This document shows, piece after piece, positions 1 to 9,178 of a stretch of 64,000 nucleotides of DNA. Numbering within the stretch: position 1 is the first letter of the stretch; the number at the start of each line of letters is the position of its first letter. The position numbers were made by a program, and so were the translations under genes. The notes below the pieces were generated by a model. It was not told the DNA's origin. It did no database searches and was given only the letters and a program-made list of their open reading frames with translations. The stretch comes from Methyloceanibacter methanicus (GTDB lineage: Bacteria > Pseudomonadota > Alphaproteobacteria > Rhizobiales > Methyloligellaceae). The stretch spans positions 18,277 to 82,276 of the forward strand of contig NZ_LPWG01000007.1 of assembly GCF_001723285.1 (NCBI RefSeq). The letters are read 5' to 3'.

Positions 1-1
1 G

Positions 2-807
2 GCGCCAGTAACGGTTGCTCATGCGGCCGATCTCGGCCTTCCGCCTCCGCCGCCTATCGTGGAGGCCCCGTGCGTTGGTTGCACGGGTCCGATTTACCTG
101 CGGGGCTTCATCGGCGCCGCCAACCCGGTTGTCGATGGCATCAGCTCCGAGCTGTACCGCTACAACGATTTCACGGTTGTCCATGAGGACATCAAGAGCT
201 CGCCGCTGTTCGGTGTCGGTGTCGGCTACCAGTTCAACAAGTGGCTGCGCTTCGACATGACGGGTGAATATCGCGGCAAGTCGCTGTTCATCGCCCAGGA
301 CAAGTATCCGGGCGGCAACGGAACCTACAACCGTGCCAGTAATTCCAATCAGGGGCAGTTCCTGCCGGGCACCAATGAATACACCGCCGACATCGAAAGC
401 TGGGTCGGTCTGTGGAATGCCTATGCGGATCTCGGCACGTATTTCTGCTTCACGCCCTATGTGGCGCCGGTATCGGTATCGCCTCGGTCTCCGTGCTCGG
501 CCTGAAGGACGTGAACGTCCCGAATGGCGGCGTCGCCTACGGTGCCGACAATACCCAGACGAACTTCGCTTGGGCCGTCTATGGCGGTGTCGCCTACGAC
601 GTGAACGAATCCGTGACGCTCGACCTGTCGTACCGCTACACCGATCTGGGCGAAGCGAAGAGCGGCAAAGTGACGGCCTACGACGGCACCAGCGCTTACG
701 CGGGGGTCGATCTCGGCAACATCACCTCGCATGACCTCATGCTCGGCATGCGCTGGAAATTGGGCCACGCACCGGTTCCCGCCCCAATGCCGGTCGCGTT
801 CAAATAG
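2..807 (+). CDS. Omp25/Omp31-type outer membrane beta-barrel protein, 5'-partial, frameshifted
   Basis: The open frame enters from the left window edge, so start and signal peptide are missing. It begins with a proline-rich linker after a likely mature N-terminus (AADLGLPPPPP), then alternating aromatic/polar strands such as GYQFNKWLRFDMTGEYR and ESVTLDLSYRYTDLG, and a final strand HDLMLGMRWKL, as in the Omp25/31 porin-like family of Hyphomicrobiales. A one-base loss near 462-464 splits it. The first frame stops at 505, and the next frame resumes with GAGIGIASVSVLG and runs to 807. Restoring one G in the GTGG at 461-464 rejoins FTPYV to GAGIG. An assembly or read error is more likely than a real null. 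The family assignment is by pattern; the exact porin subtype is not determined. Confidence 0.8.
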
Positions 808-833
808 CCCATCGTCCATCCGACTGACAGCCT

Positions 834-868
834 AACCGCCCGTCCTTCCGACGGGCGGTTTTCCTTTT
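834..868 (+). terminator. Rho-independent terminator of the porin gene
   Basis: An 11-bp perfect stem (834-844 with 850-860) closes a 5-nt loop and is followed by a T-rich run. It lies 26 bases after the porin stop codon. Confidence 0.85.
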
Positions 869-1003
869 GAGGCAAGGCCCGCAGCGCCCTTGCGCCAACC
901 GCTTGACGGGCGGAACGGGCGCGCGCTAGTCCACCGCATCCATCAAAGCCTCCTGCGTGTGCGCCGCGGGCTTTGGCCATCATGATCCTGCCGGAGTTCC
1001 CCC

Positions 1004-2179
1004 GTGACCTCGTCGAACAAACCCACACGCCGTCCCGAAAACCCGCGCTTCTCGTCGGGCCCGTGCACCAAGCACAAGGGCTGGACGCTCGATGCGCTCA
1101 ACGGGGCCCTGCTGGGGCGCAATCACCGGCAGGCGGACACGAAAGGGCGGATTGCCGAGGCCCTCGCGCGGACGGGGGCGCTGCTCGAATTGCCGGAAGG
1201 CTACCGGGTGGGCCTGGTGCCGGCGTCCGATACGGGTGCGGTCGAGATGGCGCTGTGGAACCTGCTCGGACCGCGGGGCGTCGACGTCTTGGCTTGGGAA
1301 GCCTTCAGCGCGGACTGGGTTACGGACATTGTCGACGAGCTCAAGCTCGCCGACGTGCGCGTCCTGGAGGCCCCTTTCGGGGCGCTTCCCGATCTCGCCC
1401 AGGTGGACTTCACCCGCGATGTCGTGTTCGCCTGGAACGGCACCACCTCGGGCGTGCGGGTGCCGGATGCGGACTGGATTCCGGAGGACCGCGAAGGGTT
1501 GACGATCTGCGACGGGACGTCGGCCGTGTTCGCGCAGGACATGGATTGGCACAAGCTCGATGTCACCACCTATTCGTGGCAGAAGGCGCTGGGCGGCGAA
1601 GCGCAGCACGGCATGCTGGTCCTGTCGCGCCGCGCGGTCGAGCGGCTGGAAACCTACAAGCCGCCATGGCCGTTGCCGAAGCTGGTCCGCCTGACCAAGA
1701 AGGGCCAGCTGATGGAGGACGTGTTCAAGGGCGAGACCATCAACACCCCGTCGATGCTGTGCCTCGAGGACTATCTGGCGGCTCTGTCGTTCGTGGAGGG
1801 CATTGGCGGCCTTGAGGGCGCGATCGCGCGGGCCGATGCCAACGCCGGTGTCATTGCCGATTGGGTCGCGAAAACGCCCTGGGTCGATTTTCTGGCGACG
1901 GACCCGAAGACGCGATCCAACACGTCCGTCTGCCTCAAAGTGGTCGATCCCGCGGTGACGGCGTTGTCCCCGGACGCGCTCGCCGCTTTCACCAAGCGCA
2001 TGGCCAAGCGGTTGGAGGCGGAAGGCGTCGCCTACGATATCGCCGCCTACCGGGCTGCCCCGCCGGGCCTTCGGATCTGGACGGGGACCACGGTCGAGCG
2101 CACGGATGTCGAGGCTTTGATGCCCTGGCTCGATTGGGCCTTCCACGCCGAAAAAGAGGCGTTGGCGGGGGCGGCTTGA
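1004..2179 (+). CDS. serC: phosphoserine aminotransferase (alphaproteobacterial type)
   Basis: SerC transfers an amino group from glutamate to 3-phosphohydroxypyruvate, the second step of serine synthesis (and the analogous step of pyridoxal phosphate synthesis). The 391-residue class V aminotransferase starts at GTG, with GGAG about nine bases upstream. The N-terminal [18 protein letters not shown] is characteristic of the alphaproteobacterial SerC group, and the PLP lysine lies in [16 protein letters not shown]. In many relatives serA follows directly. Here a hairpin and then purA follow, so the usual serC-serA pair is not present in this window. No frame defects are seen. Confidence 0.95.
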   Translation: MTSSNKPTRRPENPRFSSGPCTKHKGWTLDALNGALLGRNHRQADTKGRIAEALARTGALLELPEGYRVGLVPASDTGAVEMALWNLLGPRGVDVLAWEAFSADWVTDIVDELKLADVRVLEAPFGALPDLAQVDFTRDVVFAWNGTTSGVRVPDADWIPEDREGLTICDGTSAVFAQDMDWHKLDVTTYSWQKALGGEAQHGMLVLSRRAVERLETYKPPWPLPKLVRLTKKGQLMEDVFKGETINTPSMLCLEDYLAALSFVEGIGGLEGAIARADANAGVIADWVAKTPWVDFLATDPKTRSNTSVCLKVVDPAVTALSPDALAAFTKRMAKRLEAEGVAYDIAAYRAAPPGLRIWTGTTVERTDVEALMPWLDWAFHAEKEALAGAA

Positions 2180-2226
2180 GAAGGTCTTCGAAGGCTCGCT
2201 TCGGGGCGCCCCACAGGCTATAACGA

Positions 2227-2258
2227 CACACGGCCCTGCTCTCGCGGGGCCGTTTGTG
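2227..2258 (+). terminator. probable terminator between serC and purA
   Basis: A GC-rich stem (ACGGCCC with GGGCCGT, outer CAC/GTG with a small bulge) with only a weak T-rich tail sits in the 109-bp serC-purA gap. It may instead be a leader hairpin of purA. Confidence 0.45.
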
Positions 2259-2288
2259 TGTTCTTTCCGGGATTTAGGGGTTTTCATC

Positions 2289-3586
2289 GTGGCCAACGTC
2301 GTGGTCGTCGGTTCCCAATGGGGTGACGAGGGCAAGGGCAAGATCGTGGACTGGCTGTCCGAGCGCGCCGATGTGGTGGTGCGCTTTCAGGGCGGACACA
2401 ATGCCGGTCACACGCTGGTGGTCGACGGCAAGACCTACAAGCTCTCGCTTCTGCCCTCTGGCGTCGTGCGTCAGAACAAGCTCTCCGTGATCGGCAACGG
2501 GGTCGTGGTGGACCCGTGGGCCTTGGTGGATGAGATCGCGCGTGTCGAGGAGCTCGGCGTGGCGATCACACGGGACAATCTTCGCATCGCCGAGAACGCG
2601 ACGCTGATCCTGCCGCTGCATCGTGAGCTGGACGCCTTGCGCGAAGCGGCGGCCGGTGCGGGCAAGATCGGCACCACCAAGCGCGGTATCGGTCCGGCCT
2701 ACGAGGACAAGGTGGGACGGCGGGCCATGCGCGTGATGGACTTGGCGGACCTGTCGGTCCTGAAGCCCAAGGTGGAGCGCATTCTCGCCCATCACAACCC
2801 GCTGCGGCGCGGCCTCGGCGAGCCCGAGATTTCGGCGGACGAGCTGTGCAACCAGATCACCCAGATCGCCGACAAGATCCTGCCCTATATGGACTCGGTC
2901 TGGTCGCTGCTCGACCAGGCCAAGCGCGACCGCAAACGCATTTTGTTCGAGGGCGCGCAAGGAGCGCTGCTCGATATCGATCACGGCACCTATCCGTTCG
3001 TCACGTCCTCCAACACCGTTGCGGCGCAAGCCGCGACCGGCTCCGGCATCGGGCCGAGCGCGATCAGCTACGTGCTGGGCATCACCAAGGCCTACACGAC
3101 CCGCGTCGGCGAGGGACCGTTCCCCACCGAGCTGCACGACGAAACCGGCAGGCTGATTGGCGAGCGCGGGGCGGAATTCGGGACCGTGACCGGGCGTGCG
3201 CGCCGTTGCGGCTGGTTCGACGCGTGCCTCGTGCGGCAGACCTGCAAGGTGGCGGGGATCGACGGAATCGCGCTGACCAAGCTCGACGTTCTGGACGATA
3301 TCCCCGACGGCAAGCTCAAGATCTGCGTCGGGTACACGCTCGATGGGGTGGAGCTCGACTACCTGCCCGCGGCCCAAGGGGCGCAGGCGCGCGTCCAGCC
3401 CGTCTACGAAGAGATGGAGGGCTGGACCGAATCGACGCAAGGCGCGCGCTCCTGGGCGGATTTGCCCGCGCAATGCATCAAATATGTCCGCAGGTCGAGG
3501 AGTTGACGGGCGTGCCCGTAGCGCTCCTGTCCACGAGCCCCGAGCGGGACGATACGATCCTCGTGCGCGATCCGTTCGCGGGGTAG
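2289..3586 (+). CDS. purA: adenylosuccinate synthetase, C-terminus frameshifted
   Basis: PurA joins IMP and aspartate using GTP, the committed step to AMP. The GTG at 2289 gives the family's N-terminus ([18 protein letters not shown], the P-loop region), which makes the longer upstream in-frame extension unlikely. The phosphate and IMP-binding segments [27 protein letters not shown] and [18 protein letters not shown] are intact. The frame as given stops at 3506 after KYVRRSRS. One lost G near 3493 explains this: the next frame continues as [19 protein letters not shown] to a stop at 3586, the normal end. Because purA is a core gene, a consensus error is the best explanation. The downstream SDR starts 8 bp later. 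Confidence 0.93.
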
Positions 3587-3594
3587 GGGACGAC

Positions 3595-4368
3595 ATGGCC
3601 GAGCGCACATATCCCTGGAAGGTCGCTTGGATCACGGGCGCATCGGGCGCGATCTGCGGCGAGGTCGCGCGGCGCCTGGCCGATGCGGGCGTGCAGGTCG
3701 CGGCCACGGCGCGGCCGAGCGAGCGGCTCGATGCGCTGGCCGCCGCAAGCCCCAACATCACGGCGTTTCCCGCCGACGTGCTGGACGTCGAGGCCCTCAA
3801 GGCGTGCGCGGCCAAGGTGGAGGCTGCGCTCGGCCCCATCGAACTCGCGCTGCTGGGGGCCGGCATGTACGTGCCCTTCGACATCCGCAATATCGATGCG
3901 GGCGGCTTCGGCAAGACCATGGCGCTCAACGTGGATGGTGTGCTGAACGGCGTGGCCGCCGTGTTGCCGGCGATGCTGAACCGCGGGGAGGGGCATCTCG
4001 CCATCATGGGCTCGCTGTTCGGCTATGCGGGCTGGCCGGGCAATGGCGGCTACGGGGCCAGCAAGGCGGCGGTGATCAACCTGGCCGAGAGCCTGAAACT
4101 CGAGCTGCGGGGCACGGGGGTCGACCTGACCCTGATCAATCCGGGCTTTGTCGATACGCCGCTGAACGCGTCCTACGATCCGAAGAAGAAGCTGTTCGTG
4201 ATGTCGAAGGAGCGCTGTGCCCGGAAGATCCTCGAAAAGCTGCCGAAGCGGCCCTACGAGATCGCCTTTCCGCCCCAGGTCGAATTGTTCCTCAAGACCG
4301 TGCGCAACCTGCCGCGTGCTGCGTCCTTCCCGCTCGTGCGCTGGTTCATCAAGGCGACGGGGTCTTAA
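3595..4368 (+). CDS. short-chain dehydrogenase/reductase
   Basis: A 257-residue Rossmann-fold oxidoreductase. The Gly-rich nucleotide motif is TGASGAICGE, slightly off the usual TGxxxGxG because a Cys sits near the end. The active site shows the Ser of IMGSLFGYAG and the YGASK (Y-x3-K) pair, followed by the NPGFVDTPL loop. It starts 8 bp after the corrected end of purA and may be cotranscribed with it. The substrate cannot be predicted; the C-terminal tail FLKTVRNLPRAASFPLVRW suggests membrane association, as in several lipid-modifying SDRs, but this is inference. Confidence 0.85.
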   Translation: MAERTYPWKVAWITGASGAICGEVARRLADAGVQVAATARPSERLDALAAASPNITAFPADVLDVEALKACAAKVEAALGPIELALLGAGMYVPFDIRNIDAGGFGKTMALNVDGVLNGVAAVLPAMLNRGEGHLAIMGSLFGYAGWPGNGGYGASKAAVINLAESLKLELRGTGVDLTLINPGFVDTPLNASYDPKKKLFVMSKERCARKILEKLPKRPYEIAFPPQVELFLKTVRNLPRAASFPLVRWFIKATGS

Positions 4369-4371
4369 GGC

Positions 4372-5358
4372 TCACGTCGCAGTCGTGCGCGGCGGGGCCA
4401 TGAACTCGGGCCCGAGGGGTTCGGCGATGGTCTCGCCGAGAATCCGGTCGATCTCCGCCATGGTGGCGGCATCGATGTGCCAGCCCATGACGTCGGGGAC
4501 GGGATCGAGCTGCGAAGGCCGGCGCGCGCCCCAAAGGGCGATCGTGTCGCCCTGATCGAGGATCCAGCGCACCGCGAGCGCGAGCACGGACTTACCGAAT
4601 TTCTCACGGGCCAGCGCGTCGAGCCTGGCCACGGCGGCGAGGTACGCCCCGCGCCGGTCGGGCTGGAACTTCGGATCGACGTTCCGCAGATCGTCGCCCT
4701 CGAAGGTGGTGTCGGCGGCGATCTTTCCGGACAAGAGTCCGCGGCACAGCGCGCCGTAGGTCAGCGCCACGATGCCGTGGGCCTTTGCGTAGGGCAGGAC
4801 ATCGTCCTCGGCGCCGCGTTCGAAGAGATTGTAGGGCGGTTGGACCGTCGCGATCGGCGCAACTTTCCGGAAGCGGTCCATCTGCGCCACATCGAAATTG
4901 CTGACGCCGATGGCGCGAATCTTTCCATCGCGCCGGAATGCGTCGAGCGTTTCGGCCGTGACCTCGAACGCCGTCGCCTCGTCGGGCCAGTGGACCTGGT
5001 AGATGTCGATCACGTCGGTCCGAAGCCGATGAAGCGAATCGTCGAGTTCGTGCCGCAGGCGCTCCGGGCGCGAATTGCGGCGCGGGCGCCCTTCGCTCCA
5101 ATCCAGCCCCACCTTCGTCGCGATCAGGACCTCGTCCCGGCGTCCCTCCAGGGCGCGGCCGACGATCTCCTCCGACTGGCCGAAGCCGTAGACCGGCGCC
5201 GTGTCGACGAGGTTGATCCCGAGATCGAGCGCGCGGTGGATCGTCGCGATGGCATCTTTCTCGTCGGTGCCGCCCCACATCCAGCCGCCGATGGCCCAGG
5301 TGCCGAGCGCGATACGCGATGCCGGAAAGGGTAGGCCCGGAATGCTCGTCTGCTCCAT
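4372..5358 (-). CDS. aldo/keto reductase
   Basis: An NAD(P)H-dependent (beta/alpha)8-barrel reductase of 328 residues. The catalytic tetrad is visible: Asp and Tyr in VDTAPVYGFG, Lys in IATKVG, His in YQVHWPD. The cofactor segment GVSNF is present, and the C-terminal half keeps the WILDQ and WGARRPSQL features of the family. It is convergent with the SDR and lies 36 bp downstream of the flavoprotein gene on the same strand, so the two may form a small operon. The physiological carbonyl substrate is unknown. Confidence 0.9.
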   Translation of the reverse strand: MEQTSIPGLPFPASRIALGTWAIGGWMWGGTDEKDAIATIHRALDLGINLVDTAPVYGFGQSEEIVGRALEGRRDEVLIATKVGLDWSEGRPRRNSRPERLRHELDDSLHRLRTDVIDIYQVHWPDEATAFEVTAETLDAFRRDGKIRAIGVSNFDVAQMDRFRKVAPIATVQPPYNLFERGAEDDVLPYAKAHGIVALTYGALCRGLLSGKIAADTTFEGDDLRNVDPKFQPDRRGAYLAAVARLDALAREKFGKSVLALAVRWILDQGDTIALWGARRPSQLDPVPDVMGWHIDAATMAEIDRILGETIAEPLGPEFMAPPRTTAT

Positions 5359-5394
5359 CGTGCTCCTCGTCTTCGCGGGCGTGCGGCCCCGGCG

Positions 5395-6755
5395 CTAGGA
5401 CAGCAGATCGCGAAAGTGCTGGTCCAGGAACCGGTCTTTCGGATCGCGCTCCGCCCGCGCGGCGGCGAATTTCTGCAGACGCGTGCCGAAGGAGCGGCGG
5501 GCCATTTCGCGGGTGAGGAACGGCGTCTGGTTGAAGAGCGGCGTTCCGCCGCGCTCGCTGCAGAAATCGTTGTAGGCGTGGAGAAACTCTTCCCATTCCC
5601 GGCCGCCGGTGGAGGCGGGATCGATGCTCATGCCGGGGCCTTCCCACGTGTAGGAGAACAAGGCCTCGCAGTCCCGGCTGATCACGTAACCGACGGACGG
5701 GAGGTTGCAGCGGAAGCCGGTACCTTTCTCGTAGGCGATGCAGAAGTCGCAATACTGCTCGAGGATGTCGAAGAAGTCGGTCTCCCGGAACGACCACATG
5801 CTGAACAGGTAGAAGACCTTGGGCTGCCGCGGATAGGTGATGATCTGCGCGTGGGGCCAGCTGTGATTGTAGCGCATCAGCCGCACCATCAGCTGGCGCT
5901 GGACGTAGAAGAACGCATCGTGGGCGGCGGCACGCCATTTCTTGTTCTTGATGTTGGTGTCGATCCAGGTCGCCACCGCGGGCGCGTATTGCTTCCAGAA
6001 CTTGTTGCGATATTGCCAGCGGAGCCGGGAGGTCGGCTTCTTGTCGGGATGCTGCTTGCGCAGCTCCACCACGACGCGTTTTGCATAAGGGTAGATGTAG
6101 TACATGACCGCGTGTCCGCGCGCCTTGTACACGGGCAGAAACTTGCGGAACTCGTCGAGGCTGAGCCCGTAATGGCGCACTTCGAGGGCCTGGGTGGGAC
6201 GCACCTTCAGCGTGACCTCGAAGATGAGACCGAACAGGCCGTAGCTGGTGCGGAACAGCTGCATTTCCTGGGGGTCGTCGGCCTCGGTGATCTCCCGGAT
6301 CTGGCCGTTGGCGTCGACATAGCGGATTCCCATCACGTAGGAGCTGACCTGGCCGTACTCGCCCGGGAAGGAACTGTCCTTGGTGGCCGCGCAGGCGAAG
6401 GCGGCCAGGGTCGTGTTGCCGATCTCGGTGGTGATGTAGGGCTGGAGCCCGCGGGCCTTCAGCGCCTTGGCGAGGTCGCCATGGGTGCGCCCGCCTCGAC
6501 GGTCACGGTGTCGTCCGTGAAGTGCAGGATGCGATTCATGGCCGTCATGTCGACCATGGTGCCGCCCTCGTCGTCGCCGTTCATGCGCGCGGTGGAATGC
6601 ATCGAGCCGGCGGGGCGCACGGGCGATGGAAAGCGCACGGGGTCGGTCACGATCTCGACGAGATCCTCGACGCTTTCCGGCCGGACCTTCACGCGCGGGT
6701 GGTAGGTCCAGGTCCCGTCCCAGTTCTTGACGGTGACGTCCTGCTGACTGTCCAT
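5395..6755 (-). CDS. FAD-binding (VAO/PCMH-type) oxidoreductase resembling sugar-lactone oxidases, frameshifted
   Basis: The N-terminal part, from the ATG at 6755, carries the PCMH FAD-binding start (KVRPESVEDLVEIV, RPAGSMHSTARM, MNRILHF, VTVEAGAPM). A one-base loss near 6478-6480 (GGG reduced to GG) ends that frame, and the reading continues one frame over as GDLAKALKARGLQPYITTEIGN to the stop at 5395. The C-terminal half (YSWPHAQIITYPRQP-type region and FLDQHFRDLL ending) matches L-gulonolactone/D-arabinono-lactone oxidase-like flavoproteins. Corrected length is about 453 residues. The FAD attachment type and sugar substrate cannot be read from the sequence. Confidence 0.82.
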
Positions 6756-6966
6756 GAAATTTCCTCAACTCGGCGCTGCGTGGTGGGGCAGTCGCCCCTA
6801 CGGGTAACTTCCATCGAAACGAGGCACAAGCGAAATGCCGCCTCGCCCCTACAGAGCTTTCCTGAGGAGGCGGCGACTTGAGCCAAATCAATGAGACGGC
6901 GCCAATTTCCTATGGGTTGATGAGGGACGCGTGGAGTGCTTTGGTCTGCCGTAATTTGGAGCTAGT

Positions 6967-6991
6967 CTTGGGTGCTTGTGTCGCACCCAAG
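6967..6991 (+). promoter_or_regulatory. inverted repeat just upstream of the monooxygenase start
   Basis: A perfect 9-bp inverted repeat (CTTGGGTGC, 7-nt spacer, GCACCCAAG) ends 14 bases before the GTG start at 7006. It has no T tract, so it is not a terminator. It could be a repressor operator or a leader hairpin covering the ribosome binding site; no regulator gene is adjacent. Confidence 0.4.
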
Positions 6992-7005
6992 GTCTGAGAG
7001 GTGAC

Positions 7006-8382
7006 GTGAGGCGATACTGCATTATTGGCGCCGGCGCCTGCGGGTTACCCGTGGTGAAGCGGTTCGCGGAGAACGGGATCGCCTTCGACTGCTTCGAGGC
7101 AGAGGGCGACGTGGGGGGGATTTGGAACCTCGACAGTCCCCACGCGGTATACGGCTCGACCTATCTGAATTCGTCCCGGAAGCTCACGCGGTATCTCGAC
7201 TTCGACTTTTCCGAAGACTGGCCCGTCTATGCGAGCGCGGCCCAGGCGCAAGACTATTTGCGGGCCTATGCGGAGGAGTTCGGCCTCTACGAGCACATCA
7301 CCTTCAACACCAGGGTCGAGAAGATCGAACGGACGGGCGAGGGGTGGCTGGTCACGCTTCAAGGGGAGACCGAGCCCCGGCCCTATGACGGCGTGGTCGT
7401 GGCGACCGGCCATCACTGGCATCCTTCCGTGCCGGACTATCCGGGGACGTTCGAGGGCGAGGTGCTGCACTCCCACGATGTGAAGTCGAAGGGCCAGCTC
7501 AAGGGCAAGCGGGTTCTCGTCGTGGGGGCGGGCAATTCGGCCGTGGACATTCTCGACGACGCCGCGCACGACGGTGAGGCGGCCATCCATTCGATGCGCC
7601 GCACCTATTACTTCTTCCCCAAGCTCCTGTTCGGCAAGCCGACCGATACGGTCATCGACCGGTTGAGCCGCGCGCCGCTGCCGCGCAAGTTCATGTACGG
7701 GATCTACAAGCTCGGCATGCTGGTCTTGATCGGCTCCCATGGGCGCTACGGTCTGCCGAAGCCGGACCACGACCTTTTCGAGGCGCACCCCACCGCCTCG
7801 AACACCTATCTGGACCACCTCGTCCATGGCCGAGTCGTGGCCAAGCCGGGCGTGGCGCGCATGGAAGGGAACCGCGTCTATTTTACGGACGATACGTCGG
7901 CGGAGGTCGATCTCCTCATCTGGGCGACGGGCTTTAGCGTCCACTTCCCGTTCATGGACGACAGCTATGTGCTCGACGAGCAGGGCTGGTCGAAGTTGTT
8001 CATCCATACCTTCCACCGCGATTGGGACGACTTTTTCGCGGCCGGGCTGTTCGATCCGGCCGAAGGCGGGGTCTGGCAGATCGCCGATTATCAGGCGCGC
8101 CTGATCGCGGCCTTCATCACGGCCCAGGAGAACGATCCGGCGCGTGCCGATTGGTTCCGCGCGCTGAAGCGGACCGGCAAACCCGATATCGGCCATGGCA
8201 TCAAACGCCAGGATACGCCGTGGCATCGGTTCGAGATCCATCACCTGCGCTTCCGCCGCTACATGAAGCGCCTGCTCAAGAAGTTCGGCGCCAGCGCGCG
8301 GCCGGCCGGCGATTTGCGCAAGATGGGCGAAAGCCGCCAGAACGCGAAGTCGGCGGGCGAGACGCTGAAGCTCGCATCCTAG
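7006..8382 (+). CDS. flavin-containing monooxygenase / Baeyer-Villiger-like oxidase
   Basis: The 458-residue product has two Rossmann motifs: FAD-binding GAGACG at residues 8-13 and NADPH-binding VVGAGNSAVD in the middle. Between them is the FMO fingerprint FEGEVLHSHDV (F-x-G-x3-H-x3), and ATGHHWHP and LLIWATGF complete the class B monooxygenase pattern. Such enzymes insert one oxygen atom at N, S or C=O centres of soft nucleophiles or ketones. The GTG at 7006 is preferred to the in-frame TTG at 6976 because a GAGAGG-like site precedes it and because it sits after the inverted repeat. It is followed by a strong terminator shared with the phasin. The substrate is unknown. Confidence 0.88.
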   Translation: MRRYCIIGAGACGLPVVKRFAENGIAFDCFEAEGDVGGIWNLDSPHAVYGSTYLNSSRKLTRYLDFDFSEDWPVYASAAQAQDYLRAYAEEFGLYEHITFNTRVEKIERTGEGWLVTLQGETEPRPYDGVVVATGHHWHPSVPDYPGTFEGEVLHSHDVKSKGQLKGKRVLVVGAGNSAVDILDDAAHDGEAAIHSMRRTYYFFPKLLFGKPTDTVIDRLSRAPLPRKFMYGIYKLGMLVLIGSHGRYGLPKPDHDLFEAHPTASNTYLDHLVHGRVVAKPGVARMEGNRVYFTDDTSAEVDLLIWATGFSVHFPFMDDSYVLDEQGWSKLFIHTFHRDWDDFFAAGLFDPAEGGVWQIADYQARLIAAFITAQENDPARADWFRALKRTGKPDIGHGIKRQDTPWHRFEIHHLRFRRYMKRLLKKFGASARPAGDLRKMGESRQNAKSAGETLKLAS

Positions 8383-8447
8383 CGCGTCCTGCGCGCATCC
8401 GGGCCGGTCGGGGCGCATGCCCCGCAAACCGCAACCCCCAAGACGCA

Positions 8448-8480
8448 AAAAGGCCCGGAGAAGGAGCCTCCGGGCCTTTT
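8448..8480. terminator. bidirectional terminator between monooxygenase and phasin
   Basis: A perfect 13-bp stem (8448-8460 with 8468-8480) is flanked by AAAA on the left and TTTT on the right, so it can terminate transcription from both convergent genes. Confidence 0.9.
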
Positions 8481-8504
8481 CTGCTGCTAGCGGCAAAAAG
8501 CCGA

Positions 8505-8876
8505 TTAAGACGCGGTAACTGCGGCAGTGGTCTTCTCCACGGCCTTCTCAACCGGCTTATACGCGTCGCGAGCGACAGAGGCATACATCTCGCCGATCTT
8601 CGTCATCTCAGCCATCCAGCTCTCGTAGGCCGACTTGGCATACTGCGACTGAATCTCGATGGCGTGCTCGAGCGACTTGGCGCCGACGAGCTTCTCGAAG
8701 GTCGCGGTGGCATCGGCGAAGGCCTGCTTCGTGTAATCGGTGAAGCTGGTGCCGATCTCCTGGAAACCCTTGTTCATCTGGCCATAAGACTTGAGGACGG
8801 CTTCGTAGTTGTCCTTGCCCATTTTCTGGAAGTCCTTGGTCGCCTTGTCGAAGGTCGTCTTGTCAAATTCCATCAT
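8505..8876 (-). CDS. phasin family protein
   Basis: A 123-residue, mostly helical, amphipathic protein of the phasin_2 type (FQKMGKDNYEAVLKSYGQMNKGFQEIG, then SLEHAIEIQSQYAKSAYESWMAEMTKIGEMY, then an Ala/Thr/Lys-rich tail). Phasins coat polyhydroxyalkanoate granules and limit their coalescence. The ATG at 8876 follows AAAGGA at suitable spacing; an adjacent ATG at 8873 is possible. It is a single-gene unit ending at the shared terminator. No PHA synthase or depolymerase lies in this window, so the granule role is inferred from family only. Confidence 0.9.
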   Translation of the reverse strand: MMEFDKTTFDKATKDFQKMGKDNYEAVLKSYGQMNKGFQEIGTSFTDYTKQAFADATATFEKLVGAKSLEHAIEIQSQYAKSAYESWMAEMTKIGEMYASVARDAYKPVEKAVEKTTAAVTAS

Positions 8877-9178
8877 TTCCGAGGTCCTTTCTATGCAGGT
8901 GCGCTGCTTGATCACGGCCTCCATATATTGCACCGCACAAGAGATTTCAACCCCTATTGTGCACCGCACAATAAAAAGCTCGTATGCCGTCCGGCCGGGG
9001 CCCTCGTACGGGCCGTAACCGTCCCTTGGCGGGGCCTTGCGGTTCGGGAATTCAGGGGGCGCGGGCAGTCCGCCTGACGCCCCGGTCTGCGGAGAAAGTG
9101 GTGCAGAGCAAGGCCTCGGCGGGACCGCACGCGCCACAAGTGCTTGAGTGGGGCGGCCTGCAACCTTAAACCCATTCT

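Noticed and set aside
980..2341. A 453-codon minus-strand open frame across serC
   Set aside because: It lies antisense to a complete, motif-bearing serC, is Arg/Pro/His-rich with no domain, and is typical of stop-poor antisense frames in GC-rich DNA.
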